This document shows, piece after piece, positions 17,475-26,561 of a DNA stretch of 64,000 nt. Under the pieces are notes generated by a model. It was not told the origin of the DNA. It saw only the letters and a list, made by a program, of their open reading frames with translations, and ran no database searches. The DNA is from Ectopseudomonas composti (GTDB taxonomy: Bacteria; Pseudomonadota; Gammaproteobacteria; Pseudomonadales; Pseudomonadaceae): assembly GCF_001567565.1 (NCBI RefSeq), contig NZ_LSSW01000022.1:434001-498000 (forward strand), given 5' to 3'. Each line of letters opens with the position of its first letter. Within the stretch, counting starts at the first letter, position 1. Position numbers and translations under genes: made by a program.

Positions 17475-18338
17475 ATGATCAAGAAATGCCTGTTCCCCGC
17501 TGCCGGTTACGGCACCCGCTTCCTTCCCGCTACCAAGTCGATGCCCAAGGAAATGCTCCCGGTGGTCGACACCCCGTTGATCCAGTACGGCGTCGAAGAA
17601 GCACTCCAGGCCGGGCTCAATGAAATCGCCATCGTCACCGGGCGCGGCAAGCGCTCGCTGGAGGACCACTTCGACATCAGCTACGAGCTGGAGCACGAAA
17701 TTTCCAACACCGGTAAGGAGAAATCCCTCAGTGGCGTTCGTCACCTGATCGATCAGTGCACTTTCTCCTACACCCGCCAGGTGGAGATGAAGGGCCTTGG
17801 TCACGCCATTCTCACCGGTCGCTCGTTGATCGGTGATCAGGCGTTCGCCGTGGTGCTGGCCGATGACCTGTGTCTGAACCTCGATGGCGACGGCGTGCTG
17901 ACGCAGATGGTCAAACTCTACGAACAGTTCCGTTGTTCCATCGTCGCCATCCAGGAGGTGCCGATGGAGGAGGTCTCGCGCTACGGCGTCATCTCCGGCG
18001 AAGCACTGCGTGACGACATCTTTCGCATCGACAGCATGGTGGAAAAACCCAACCCGGAGGACGCGCCGTCGAACCTGGCGATCATCGGTCGCTATATCCT
18101 CACACCCGATATCTTCGAACTGATCGAGCAGACCGAGCCGGGCAAGAGCGGTGAAATCCAGATCACCGACGCCTTGATGAAACAGGCCCAGCAGGGCTGC
18201 GTGCTGGCCTACAAGTTCAAGGGCCGCCGTTTCGATTGTGGCTCGGCTGAGGGCTATGTGCAGGCCACCAACTTCTGCTTCGAGAATCGCCACAAGACCC
18301 ATCCGGTGACTGCCAGCCCGCAACTCAAGGCCGTCTGA
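17475..18338 (+). CDS. galU: UTP-glucose-1-phosphate uridylyltransferase
   Basis: GalU makes UDP-glucose for LPS core, exopolysaccharide and trehalose pathways. The 287-residue product opens IKKCLFPAAGYGTRFLPATKSMPKEMLPV, the nucleotide-binding block. It contains GLGHAI, VVLADDLCLN with the catalytic Asp, VEKPNPEDAPSNLAIIGRYIL and GRRFDCGSAEGY. Length and order are standard. It appears to be monocistronic. Confidence 0.95.
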   Translation: MIKKCLFPAAGYGTRFLPATKSMPKEMLPVVDTPLIQYGVEEALQAGLNEIAIVTGRGKRSLEDHFDISYELEHEISNTGKEKSLSGVRHLIDQCTFSYTRQVEMKGLGHAILTGRSLIGDQAFAVVLADDLCLNLDGDGVLTQMVKLYEQFRCSIVAIQEVPMEEVSRYGVISGEALRDDIFRIDSMVEKPNPEDAPSNLAIIGRYILTPDIFELIEQTEPGKSGEIQITDALMKQAQQGCVLAYKFKGRRFDCGSAEGYVQATNFCFENRHKTHPVTASPQLKAV

Positions 18339-18475
18339 GCGGCTGACCAGGCGCCAGCGCTGGCTGGTGACGCGCAGATGCCGGTGAAAAAAGCCTGAAC
18401 GACTCGGGAGTGGGTTTGCCTGATTTCAAGTAGAGGCAATCACGCCTCGCGAGTCATTATCAGGAGGTACCAGCA

Positions 18476-18646
18476 ATGGCGACCAGCAAAAATCCGGGTA
18501 ACTTCGCAAACGATCGTCAAAAGGCGTCCGAAGCCGGCCGTAAAGGTGGTCACAACAGTGGCGGCAACTTCGCCAATGACCGCCAGAGGGCATCGGAAGC
18601 CGGGCGCAAGGGTGGTCAGAAGAGGCAGGCATCCAGAGATTCGTGA
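18476..18646 (+). CDS. KGG-repeat general stress protein (YciG-like)
   Basis: A 56-residue hydrophilic protein made of two near-identical 18-residue units, GNFANDRQKASEAGRKGG and GNFANDRQRASEAGRKGG, between a short head and a basic tail. KGG-motif proteins (YciG, GsiB-like) accumulate under stationary-phase or osmotic stress and are intrinsically disordered. CAGGAGGTACCAGCA precedes the ATG, indicating strong translation, and a terminator follows at 18655. Too short for many ORF callers but clearly real. Confidence 0.88.
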   Translation: MATSKNPGNFANDRQKASEAGRKGGHNSGGNFANDRQRASEAGRKGGQKRQASRDS

Positions 18647-18654
18647 CCACCCGG

Positions 18655-18681
18655 CCAAGGCCCGCGCTCTGCGGGCCTTGG
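18655..18681 (+). terminator. Terminator after the KGG-repeat gene
   Basis: Perfect 11 bp arms CCAAGGCCCGC and GCGGGCCTTGG with loop GCTCT are followed by CGTTTCT. They lie 8 bp after the stop codon, a convincing intrinsic terminator. Confidence 0.8.
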
Positions 18682-18721
18682 CGTTTCTGCTACCGCGTCG
18701 CCATGTGCGCCCAGGCGCTTG

Positions 18722-19099
18722 TCAGCTGACGTGACGCAGCGCCTCCAGCAACTCCTGCTTGCGCATGCGTGAGCGCCCGACGAGGTCGCGCTTGCGCGCC
18801 AGTTCCATCAACTCCATGCGGGTCATGCTCTCCAGTGTTCGGCCTGGTCTGGGCACCCCTTGGCGGGTTTTCACTGCGCGCCGGGCAGAGGACTCGCGTG
18901 CCGCCTGCTTGCTCGCCGCACTGGTGGAGCGCCCAGATCCGCCAGGCTTGTCGCCGCCGCCGGACTGTTTGTTGACCGTGGCCCAGGCGCGTGCTTCGGC
19001 CTCGTCTTCAGGGACACCACGGGCCTTGTAGCTGTCTTCGATGTGTTCGGCTTTGCGCTTCTGCTTGGCGGTGTATTTGGCTTTGCTTCCTCGGGGCAT
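18722..19099 (-). CDS. Small basic protein with C-terminal SAP/Rho-N-like motif
   Basis: This 125-residue protein starts MPRGSKAKYTAKQKRKAEHI and carries EDSYKARGVPEDEAEARAWATVNKQSGGG, the pattern of ChaB-like or 'plasmid stabilisation' proteins common in Pseudomonas. A Ser/Ala-rich linker follows. The C-terminal MTRMELMELARKRDLVGRSRMRKQELLEAL is a Rho-N/SAP-type nucleic-acid-binding helix-extended-helix. The function is unknown, with stress-linked nucleic acid binding likely. ATG at 19099 has GTGGAG upstream. Two upstream in-frame codons exist but lack a ribosome site. Confidence 0.75.
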   Translation of the reverse strand: MPRGSKAKYTAKQKRKAEHIEDSYKARGVPEDEAEARAWATVNKQSGGGDKPGGSGRSTSAASKQAARESSARRAVKTRQGVPRPGRTLESMTRMELMELARKRDLVGRSRMRKQELLEALRHVS

Positions 19100-19250
19100 G
19101 CTGGATTGCTCCACGATGTGACAGGGTCATACGGAAGAAGCCCGGTGCCCAAGCTTGGTTCCCCTGGCCGGATAGGCGGCGCAAGAAAACCATCGAACCT
19201 CTGCAGTTCTGATCGCTCAGATCAAGGAATACTCGCACCTGGATCGCGCT

Positions 19251-19742
19251 ATGGACGTCAGCGAACGCATTCTTGCCACCCTGCTCATGGAGTTTTCCGA
19301 CCTCGGCCAGGTCGAGCACATGACCCGCGCCACCTTGCGCCTATTGCTGGCGACGGTGCTCGGCGGTCTGCTCGGTTACGAGCGCGAGGTCACCGGCAAG
19401 GCGGCGGGGATGCGCACGCATATGCTGGTATGCGTCGGCGCGGCAATTTTCGTCATGGCGCTGGAGCAGGATGGCGGTGACAGCGACGCCATGAGCCGGG
19501 TCATCCAGGGCGTCGCCGCCGGCATCGGTTTCGTCTGCGCCGGCACAATTCTCAAGGGCCAGCGCATGTCCGACGTGCATGGCCTGACCACCGCCGCCGG
19601 GCTCTGGACCGCCGCCGCAATTGGTGTGGCAGTGGGGCTGGGGCGTGAGGCGACAGCGGTACTGGCGACAGTGCTGGTGCTCACCGTGCTACACATCATT
19701 CCGCTGATATTCGTGCCCGGTGGCAATGACAAGGCCCCCTAG
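19251..19742 (+). CDS. MgtC/SapB family membrane protein
   Basis: A 163-residue inner-membrane protein with about four to five hydrophobic segments. It has the MgtC block RLLLATVLGGLLGYEREVTGKAAGMRTHMLVCVGAAIF and GVAAGIGFVCAGTILK followed by GLTTAAGLWTAAAIGVAVG. The C-terminal ACT-like domain of virulence-type MgtC is missing, so this is the short SapB form. The role is Mg2+-stress or membrane homeostasis by family analogy. The first ATG has a weak ribosome site, so a start about 25 codons later is possible. Confidence 0.82.
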   Translation: MDVSERILATLLMEFSDLGQVEHMTRATLRLLLATVLGGLLGYEREVTGKAAGMRTHMLVCVGAAIFVMALEQDGGDSDAMSRVIQGVAAGIGFVCAGTILKGQRMSDVHGLTTAAGLWTAAAIGVAVGLGREATAVLATVLVLTVLHIIPLIFVPGGNDKAP

Positions 19743-19751
19743 CAAGGGGGC
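19734..19751 (+). terminator. Terminator overlapping the stop of the MgtC-like gene
   Basis: Arms GCCCCCT and AGGGGGC enclose AGCA, so the UAG stop lies at the loop junction. It is a short GC-rich hairpin without a U-run. Confidence 0.5.
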
Positions 19752-19834
19752 GCTGAGAACACTCGCGCCGTCTTTGACGCGCCGTCTTTGAATTGTTGTA
19801 GGCCCACGAGTGCGCTCGGGCGTCTGCGGCATGC

Positions 19835-20056
19835 TCAGCGCTGGACGCGATGAGTCGGGCTGGCGCGTTCTCTCTTCGGCTGCAGGATGCGGGTGACCTG
19901 TACATTTCTGAATTCGCTGGGCCACTCGAAGGTGTGAAGGGCACTGAGATAGAAACGAGCCTGGTAGGGCGTCAGTTGCTCGCGGTCAGACTCGACTTCC
20001 ACACTGTGCGAGCGGTCGTGCAGGGTGTAGCTGATCAGGTGCAATGGCTTGGCCAT
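19835..20056 (-). CDS. Conserved small protein of unknown function
   Basis: The 73-residue soluble protein begins MAKPLHLISYTLHDRSHSVEVESDREQLTP and ends with a basic tail. No domain is recognised. The start at 20056 has CTGGAGGT 5 bp upstream, which makes the call firm, and codon use matches the chromosome. It is preceded on the same strand by the UPF0104 protein gene, which ends 128 bp upstream. Confidence 0.65.
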   Translation of the reverse strand: MAKPLHLISYTLHDRSHSVEVESDREQLTPYQARFYLSALHTFEWPSEFRNVQVTRILQPKRERASPTHRVQR

Positions 20057-20184
20057 CTCATACCTCCAGTTTTGCTGAATGATGTGAGATAGACCGGCCT
20101 GACGCGCCTGCAAGTTCCCACCATCCGCCGGGCGGTAGGGCGCGCGGAATTTGAGGCGTAGCGCGGACGTCTTGCTGATGCCAC

Positions 20185-21159
20185 TTAGCCAGGTAGCGTT
20201 TCGACCGGCTGTTCGCTGCGCTTGCACAGGGCTTTTGCACGTTTCTCCAGTGCCACGTAGAGGGCGCTGGTCACCAGCAGTGGCAGCAGGTAATAGAGCA
20301 CACGGTAGGCGACCAGCGCGGCAATCAGGCTGGACTGGCTGTGCTGACGCTGCAACAGCGCGAGAGACATGGCCTCCAGCACGCCGAGCCCGGCTGGAAC
20401 ACGTGCCACGAACGCAATCATCGCGCTGATCAGCAGCGCCCCGAGTACCGAGGTATAGGCGGCGCCGTCCGGCAACAGCCAATAGAGCAGCGCGGCCATC
20501 AGCGACCAGTTGCTTGCGCCGAGGCACAGTTGTAGCAAGGCTATACGCGGCGAGGGCAGGGTGACGGAGCGCTCGCGCAGGTGCCAGACGCGCTGGCGGG
20601 AAAACGCGCAGATTCCGACGTAGGCGCTGACCAGCCCGAGCAGGGCAAAACCAAGCAGCTGCAAGCCGATCATGCTCAACTTCCAGTTGGCCGGCAGCTC
20701 TATCAGGCGCAGAGAGAAGATCACCCCGGCCAGCATCATGCAGCTGGTCCAGTGAGTCAGCAGGCCGAGGCTGAGAATGCGCGTCACCGTCGAGGTGCCG
20801 AGGCCAAGGCGCATGTACAAGCGGTATTGCATCGCCACACTGCCCATCCAGGTGGCGAAATTGAGCGTGAAGGCGTGACAGATCATCGCCACCGGCAGAA
20901 CTTGGCGCGCAGGTAGGTGATGGCGACTGTACTTTCGGCCGAGCAGGTCGTAACCGCCGAACGCCAGGTAGCTGGCGAGCGTGATCAGCGTCCCCAGCAA
21001 CAGGGTCTGCGGGCTGTAAGCGCTCAGCGCCTGACGCACTTCCCCCCAGTCCAGATTGCGCAGCGAGGTATACAGCAGCGTGGATATGGCCAGAAGAAGC
21101 AACAGGGTGAGTGCGCGTTTACCCCAGCGCATCCAGGGGGTGTTCAGAGCGCCATTCAT
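20185..21159 (-). CDS. UPF0104 / lysylphosphatidylglycerol synthase-type membrane protein
   Basis: A 324-residue protein with about eight membrane segments, resembling YbhN and the flippase part of MprF. Recognisable pieces are ASYLAFGGYDLLGRKY, FTLNFATWMGSVAMQYRLYMRLGLG and FVARVPAGLGVLEAMSLALL. No C-terminal synthase domain is present, so aminoacyl-PG synthesis is unlikely; a lipid-transport role is possible. In some pseudomonads such genes neighbour cardiolipin synthase, which is not seen here. Confidence 0.78.
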   Translation of the reverse strand: MNGALNTPWMRWGKRALTLLLLLAISTLLYTSLRNLDWGEVRQALSAYSPQTLLLGTLITLASYLAFGGYDLLGRKYSRHHLPARQVLPVAMICHAFTLNFATWMGSVAMQYRLYMRLGLGTSTVTRILSLGLLTHWTSCMMLAGVIFSLRLIELPANWKLSMIGLQLLGFALLGLVSAYVGICAFSRQRVWHLRERSVTLPSPRIALLQLCLGASNWSLMAALLYWLLPDGAAYTSVLGALLISAMIAFVARVPAGLGVLEAMSLALLQRQHSQSSLIAALVAYRVLYYLLPLLVTSALYVALEKRAKALCKRSEQPVETLPG

Positions 21160-21742
21160 CCTGTCTTTTCCTCTTGATTGCTGCCTTGTCGGCTTGTTCC
21201 AGCGGTTTCAGGTTCTTGCGGTGTGCCGGCAGGCGAGGGGTGAAAAGTGAATGCGCAGGGTCGCTTGCGGACGAAGTCATCAGGTGATGCGTATATGTCA
21301 AGGTGCCTGTATGCGCCGATGTCGTGCTGAAAACTCCCACGATTTTATTGGCCGTTGAGATGACGGACCGTTGCAAATAAAGGCTCGACCTTTTCTGCAG
21401 CGTTATCGCTTCATGAATACTGTTCACCTTTCACACGGCATTGAATTAGCCAAGCCGTTGTCTTCATTAAAAAATGTTCACTTCAAACACTCATCTCGCC
21501 CCAATGAATGTCTCCCGATGTCGTCATCTATGGCCAGGCAACTAGTCGAGCATATGCCGCCAGATAGAATTTCAACTTGTAGCTTTCTCCCTCCTGAATG
21601 GCTGTGAACATTGCAATGAAAAGCACGCTTGTTGTGAGTAAGGCCTATATGCATGTCGACAACCACCCGTTGAATCGCTTGGACAAGCACGGGTATCGGT
21701 CATGTATAAGCCGCAAATACCAGACGCGAGTCTCATGATCAG
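21160..21742. other. Gene-poor stretch, AT-richer than flanks
   Basis: These 583 bases hold no ORF with family similarity or a convincing ribosome site. A plus-strand frame of about 65 codons from 21413 lacks coding bias. The base composition is visibly more AT-rich than neighbouring genes; I see no clear RNA gene or repeat. Confidence 0.5.
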
Positions 21743-22201
21743 TTAGAAAGAGTGGTTGGACTTGATCACGTCAATCGTCATGTTGCCGGGTATGTCATTG
21801 CCGACCTCATGGGCGAGGTCAGGGTAAATATCCTGGCAGGTCAGAATCGAGCGACTGAACTCGGAGGATGCATCGAGGTTGGCGGCGGACTGCTCGCCCT
21901 GGGCACAACCCTGGCAGAGAGGCTCAACCAATGTCTCGCTTTGTACCTGATAGCAGTTCGCGTCGATCTCCTGTAACGAGCGCTGAATGGTCTGAGCGCC
22001 AGGCTGCGATACTGGAAGCATTACCGCCAGCGCAGGAGGCTGAAAGGGCTGCCAGATCAGCAACACCACCAGGCAGGTCGAGCCAGCCACGTAGGGCCAT
22101 TCGTACATCAACTGGTGCCGGTAGGGCATATGCCTTCTGATCCTTCCCTGCAGCTCTTCAGGCTTGTGACGGGCCAACTCTGAATCGTTGCGTCTGGACA
22201 T
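21743..22201 (-). CDS. Hypothetical single-pass membrane protein
   Basis: A 152-residue product with a basic N-terminus, one hydrophobic segment (VAGSTCLVVLLIWQPF, about residues 38-53) and a Cys-containing outer portion (NCYQVQ, LCQGCAQGEQ, LTCQDIY). No family was recognised. GAGGAGGTGCGCAA precedes the ATG, supporting translation. It lies 12 bp behind another small minus-strand gene, suggesting an operon. Confidence 0.55.
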   Translation of the reverse strand: MSRRNDSELARHKPEELQGRIRRHMPYRHQLMYEWPYVAGSTCLVVLLIWQPFQPPALAVMLPVSQPGAQTIQRSLQEIDANCYQVQSETLVEPLCQGCAQGEQSAANLDASSEFSRSILTCQDIYPDLAHEVGNDIPGNMTIDVIKSNHSF

Positions 22202-22213
22202 TTGCGCACCTCC

Positions 22214-22531
22214 TCATTTCTTGGTGAGTTTTCTCATGGACCATAAACGAGAGAGACGCGTACGGAAGAGCGGTTCACGCGAGTAGGTAGGTAACTGCGT
22301 GGTACTGCAGTGCTTGACCGCTTCATTGATCGACTCCGCATCTTCATCCAGCGTCATGTCGAAATGAATCAGGCGAATGAACTCCTGCATCGAACAACTG
22401 GCATCGAGTACACGTACCAAGCGGCGCTGTTCACCGGCAACGGTCAGTACGACGCTGCCGTCTGGGCGTGGGGTCATGGCAACTTCGTAATCGGCCAGCG
22501 CCGATCTGATACTTTCCAAGTCATGTTTCAT
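22214..22531 (-). CDS. Hypothetical 105-residue protein
   Basis: The soluble product begins MKHDLESIRSALADYEVAMT, then has a beta-rich SVVLTVAGEQRRLVRVLDASC segment and a basic tail. No family recognised. The ATG at 22531 follows GGAGAGCCAG, so this start is preferred over upstream in-frame codons. It is the probable first gene of a two-gene unit with 21743-22201. Confidence 0.55.
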   Translation of the reverse strand: MKHDLESIRSALADYEVAMTPRPDGSVVLTVAGEQRRLVRVLDASCSMQEFIRLIHFDMTLDEDAESINEAVKHCSTTQLPTYSREPLFRTRLSRLWSMRKLTKK

Positions 22532-22864
22532 CTGGCTCTCCTTAATAGCGCCCTTGAAACATAACGGCGTATCCAGTGCATACCAACAGTTGGGACGATT
22601 GGTAAAAAGAAATTCCAAAGTGACATCATGTACTGGAGTTATACAAGATGGTCTTCGCGGGCTGATCAGGGAGAGAAATTTCCGCAACCCCATTACCCTG
22701 ATCATTGTTTTATTGTTGGAGCACAGTATGTTGCGCCGGAAAACAGACTTACTGTCTCACACCGACAGAAAAAATACTTTGAACCAAATTCATGGTGCAG
22801 TTTCGCGAAGCAGGAATATGCCCCTGGAAAACTTGAATAAAGCTTGTACGAGGCATGGGCCTGG
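22532..22864. other. Intergenic stretch without recognised gene
   Basis: About 330 bases between two minus-strand genes, AT-richer than average. They would hold the promoter of the 105-residue gene. Short frames exist on both strands but none has a good ribosome site or similarity. Confidence 0.5.
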
Positions 22865-23686
22865 CTAAAGGGAATCCTCCGCTCCTTCTCGCGCCTGACG
22901 ACGCCAGATCCGTGTCAGCCAACGCCAACTGATCCAACCAGCCGCCGCGAGGTAGACCAGGCTGCCCGGCACCCACATCAACAGCCCCGCCAGTTGCTGG
23001 TCTTCCAGGGAGCGGGACTCACCATAGAAGGGCGTATTACCGAAGGTGAGCAGGGCGCCGAGAAGGCCGGTGTGCATCAATGTCAGCAGAATGGCCATCA
23101 GCGCGTGTGGGACTTGCCGTGGGTTGGCGCGCAGGCAGGACCACCAGAACAGCCAGGCGCTGAATAGGAAGCAGGCATGTTCGATGGCGTGCCACCAGGT
23201 ATTGTCCAGTGCCAGCGTGTACAGGCTGGGTGTGTGCCAGACCCAGATCATCGCACCGTGCAGCATGGCCAGGGCCATCGGGTAGCGGCCGCTGCGCAGA
23301 ATTGCCTCGGACACCGGGGCCATCCAGCCACCGAGCATCGCCCGCCATTGCGGCAGCGGTCGTGCCAGCGCCCACAGCGGGGCGATGACGATCATGAACA
23401 GCATGTGCTGGACCATGTGCAGGCTGGTGCTGGTTTCCGCCCAATCGTCGATGGGACCGAACACCGCGAGCACGGTGATGATCATCGCCAGGTGCATCCA
23501 CAGCGCTTCTCGTCCGTGCGGGCGTACCCTGCGGCAGCCAAGAATATACAGCAGCCAGGCAGCGCCGAGCAGCAGAGCGCTCAACAACAATGGAGCGCGC
23601 TCATTGAGCTGCAGGTGGCCGTCCAGCAGGCCATGGGCGGCGGCGCTGCCGGGTAGAAGGAGCAGAGCTGCGGTCATCAAATGCAT
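22865..23686 (-). CDS. CtaG-type (caa3) cytochrome oxidase assembly factor
   Basis: The 273-residue protein has a cleavable-looking N-terminus and about seven membrane segments. Family marks are HMVQHMLFMIVIAPLWALARPLP and WHTPSLYTLALDNTWWHAIEHACFLFSAWLFWW. Members of this CtaG family are required for assembly of caa3 oxidase, probably in copper handling, and are unrelated to COX11. It is the last gene of the oxidase operon and overlaps its upstream neighbour by 10 bp. Confidence 0.85.
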   Translation of the reverse strand: MHLMTAALLLLPGSAAAHGLLDGHLQLNERAPLLLSALLLGAAWLLYILGCRRVRPHGREALWMHLAMIITVLAVFGPIDDWAETSTSLHMVQHMLFMIVIAPLWALARPLPQWRAMLGGWMAPVSEAILRSGRYPMALAMLHGAMIWVWHTPSLYTLALDNTWWHAIEHACFLFSAWLFWWSCLRANPRQVPHALMAILLTLMHTGLLGALLTFGNTPFYGESRSLEDQQLAGLLMWVPGSLVYLAAAGWISWRWLTRIWRRQAREGAEDSL

Positions 23687-24030
23687 GGCGGCAGGCTCAG
23701 CGTTGGCAGGGCAACGAAGACGGTGGCGATGGCGCCGATCAGGTTCACACCTGCGGCCAGGCGTGCCACGAAGCGGGCCGACAGGCTTTCACGCGCACGC
23801 CTGGCGGCACGTCGAAACAGCCAGGCCAAACCCAGCAACGCGATCACGGTTACCAGGCTGAACAGGGCGAGCAGAGCGTTCAGCCAGGTCCATTGGCCTT
23901 GCGCCGGATCAGGAGGCGCCAGTGCGCAACCAATCGACAGCCCGCCGTACAGCACGACGAACCAGAGGCTCCAGAGCACCAGCCCAAGGCCAATGTGGAT
24001 GGGGTTGTAGGGCGAGCTTAGCGGCTGCAT
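23677..24030 (-). CDS. Small oxidase-operon membrane protein
   Basis: A 117-residue protein with three hydrophobic segments (HIGLGLVLWSLWFVVLYGGLSIGCAL, NALLALFSLVTVIALLGLAWLF, LAAGVNLIGAIATVFVALPTL). Its ATG overlaps the ctaD stop by 4 bp and its end overlaps ctaG. It may be a small structural or assembly subunit of the caa3 oxidase; no specific family is recognised. An earlier in-frame codon would put the start inside ctaD. Confidence 0.7.
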   Translation of the reverse strand: MQPLSSPYNPIHIGLGLVLWSLWFVVLYGGLSIGCALAPPDPAQGQWTWLNALLALFSLVTVIALLGLAWLFRRAARRARESLSARFVARLAAGVNLIGAIATVFVALPTLSLPPCI

Positions 24031-26561
24031 CAAACGCCTCCGAAGGTCGTCGGGAACAGCACCACGCTGCAGTAGGTGATCCACATCACGGCCAGGTTGT
24101 ATTGCCAGAGTTGTTCCACCACCAGCGGTTCATAGGGTGTGCGCCTGGATACGTAGCCGTGATGCACACGCAACGCCTGTAGTGCACTGAGAATGGTCGC
24201 CAGCGCTCCATGCGCGAGGCTGTAGACGAGCATCACCACGATCACTGCATCATGCGCGGTTGCACGCGGCGCCAGGTCGCCCGCCACGAGCGCCCAGAGC
24301 AGCAGCCCGGCGTGCAACGAGCCCAGCAGCGCCGTCCCAACAAAACAGGCGATCAAGGCAGCAGGTTCCCCCTGGCCCTGACGCAAGCGGCGCAGTACAG
24401 GCCGCTGCCAGAGCACGGCAATACTGAGCAATACGGCGCTGGCCAGAAGCAGGCGCTGATCCATTACCAGATCGTCCGGCACCAGCCAGTTCGGCGACAC
24501 TGTCCACAGATAGAACCAGCCGAACAGCAGCGACAGGTACAAGGCACCATTGGCCAGCAGGGTGACGCCCATGCCCCACAGCCCGGGGCCATCGCAGGTG
24601 CGCGAGTGCAGGGGCGGCTCGCCGGGCTGCACGCGGGCGTCCGGCGCCGCCAACGGGTGCGCGCCGTTCTCCCAGCTCCAGCGCAGCAGTACCAGCACCG
24701 CGACGATGCTGGCAGCCAGCGCAACCCAGTAGAACTTGCTCAGCAGCCCCAGGCAGGTGATGGCGATGAACGTCGCCGCCGCGAACGGCAACCAGCTATT
24801 GCCGGGCAAGTGAATGATTTCGCGAACCTTGCCGGTCAGCGGCTCCACGCCCCAGGTTTCGCGCCGGCCGTGGTCGATCACGGTCAAGGCGAACTCGCCA
24901 CGGTCGATACGCTCTTCCAGATCAGGCAGCTCCCACATCGGGTGGCGCGTGCGCACCGGCGGCAGGCTGACGAAGTTGTAGGGGCTGGGCGGCAGATGAG
25001 TGCTCCACTCCAGAGTGTCCGCGCCCCAGGGGTTCTTCGCGGCCTTCTGGCCGAAGCGAAAGTGCAGCACGATATCGAGCAGCACCGTGGCGATGCCGAT
25101 GGCCATGATGAAGCTGCCGATCGACGAGATCAGGTTGGGTAAATCCCAGCCGAGGCCGGACTGGTAGGTGTAGATGCGCCGTGGCATGCCCATCAGCCCG
25201 GTCCAGTGCATGATCAGGAAGGTCAGGTTGAAACCGATGAACACCAGCCAGAAGCCCCATTTGCCGAGGCGCACCGACGGCATGCGCCCGGAAAAGTGTG
25301 GCAGCCAGTAATAGATGCCAGCCAGTAGCGGGAAGAACATGCCGCCCACCAGCACGTAGTGCATGTGCGCCACCACGAAGTGGGTGTCGTGCACCTGCCA
25401 GTCGAACGGCACCAGCGCCAACATCACGCCGGTCAGGCCGCCGCAGACGAAGATCACCAGAAATCCCACCAGCCACAGCATTGGCACGTGATACAGCGGC
25501 CGGCCGATCCACAGCGTTGCGATCCAGGCGAACACCTGGATGCCGGTCGGAATTGCCACCAGCATGCTTGCCGCAGAGAAGAACGCCTGCGCCAGTTGCG
25601 GAATGCCCACGGTGAACATGTGGTGAACCCACAGGCCGAAGCTGATGAAGCCGGTGGTGAGGATCGCCAGCACCACCCAGCGATAGCCCACCAGCGGCCG
25701 CTGGCAGAACACCGGCAACAGGGTCGAGACGATACCTGCTGCGGGCAGGAAGATGATGTACACCTCGGGATGGCCGAACAGCCAGAACAGGTGCTGCCAG
25801 AGAATCGGGTCACCGCCGCGCGCGACTTCGAAGAACGGCAGGCCCACGGCGCGCTCCAGTTCCAGCAGGATGCTGCCGAGAATCAAGGGCGGAAAGCCGA
25901 CCACGATCATCATGGCCATGACCAGGATGTACCAGGCGTAGATCGGCATCTTGTTCAGCGACATGCCTTCGGCGCGGGTGCGCAGGATCGACACCACCAG
26001 TTCGACACCGGCCGATACCGCAGAGATCTCCACGAAGGTGATGCCGATCAGCCAAAAGTCCGAGTTCGGCCCTGGCGTATGCACCGCGCTGGACAGCGGC
26101 GTGTACATGAACCAGCCGGCCTTCGGCGCGATGCCCAGCAGCAGACTGGCGCACAGAATCAACCCGCCGAACAGATAGCACCAGTAGCCCAGCGCCGACA
26201 GCCTTGGGAATACCAGGTCGCGCGCGCCGAGCATTTTCGGAATCAGGTAGACCGCCAGGCCCTCCATCATCGGCACGGCGAACAGGAACATCATCACCGT
26301 GCCGTGCATGGTGAACACCTGGTTGTAGATGTCCGGCTCGAGAAATTCGTAGCCCGGTATCGCCAACTGCGTGCGCACCAGCATCGCCAGCAAACCGCCG
26401 AACAGGAAGAAGCCCAACCCGGTAAGCATGAAGCGGATGCCGACGGTGGTGTGGTTGACGATGGTCAGCGACTTCCAGCCGCGCGGGTTGCCCCATACCT
26501 CGTTGAACTGATCGTGCAATTGTTCCTGGGCGACTACCTGATCGTTGCTTGGCGTACTCAC
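24030..26561 (-). CDS. ctaD: Cytochrome c oxidase subunit I fused to subunit III
   Basis: The 843-residue protein is the catalytic core of a caa3-type haem-copper oxidase. Residues 1 to about 560 are subunit I, with MHGTVMMFLF (haem a ligand), FGHPEVYIIFLP (CuB His and cross-linked Tyr), VHHMFTVG and VAHMHYVLVGG. A hydrophilic linker (HPMWELPDLEERIDRGEF) follows. From about residue 590 a subunit III-like five-segment domain has LYLSLLFGWFYLW and LHAGLLLWALV. Fused I-III subunits occur in some caa3 and SoxM-type oxidases. It overlaps coxB by 4 bp. Confidence 0.93.
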   Translation of the reverse strand: MSTPSNDQVVAQEQLHDQFNEVWGNPRGWKSLTIVNHTTVGIRFMLTGLGFFLFGGLLAMLVRTQLAIPGYEFLEPDIYNQVFTMHGTVMMFLFAVPMMEGLAVYLIPKMLGARDLVFPRLSALGYWCYLFGGLILCASLLLGIAPKAGWFMYTPLSSAVHTPGPNSDFWLIGITFVEISAVSAGVELVVSILRTRAEGMSLNKMPIYAWYILVMAMMIVVGFPPLILGSILLELERAVGLPFFEVARGGDPILWQHLFWLFGHPEVYIIFLPAAGIVSTLLPVFCQRPLVGYRWVVLAILTTGFISFGLWVHHMFTVGIPQLAQAFFSAASMLVAIPTGIQVFAWIATLWIGRPLYHVPMLWLVGFLVIFVCGGLTGVMLALVPFDWQVHDTHFVVAHMHYVLVGGMFFPLLAGIYYWLPHFSGRMPSVRLGKWGFWLVFIGFNLTFLIMHWTGLMGMPRRIYTYQSGLGWDLPNLISSIGSFIMAIGIATVLLDIVLHFRFGQKAAKNPWGADTLEWSTHLPPSPYNFVSLPPVRTRHPMWELPDLEERIDRGEFALTVIDHGRRETWGVEPLTGKVREIIHLPGNSWLPFAAATFIAITCLGLLSKFYWVALAASIVAVLVLLRWSWENGAHPLAAPDARVQPGEPPLHSRTCDGPGLWGMGVTLLANGALYLSLLFGWFYLWTVSPNWLVPDDLVMDQRLLLASAVLLSIAVLWQRPVLRRLRQGQGEPAALIACFVGTALLGSLHAGLLLWALVAGDLAPRATAHDAVIVVMLVYSLAHGALATILSALQALRVHHGYVSRRTPYEPLVVEQLWQYNLAVMWITYCSVVLFPTTFGGV

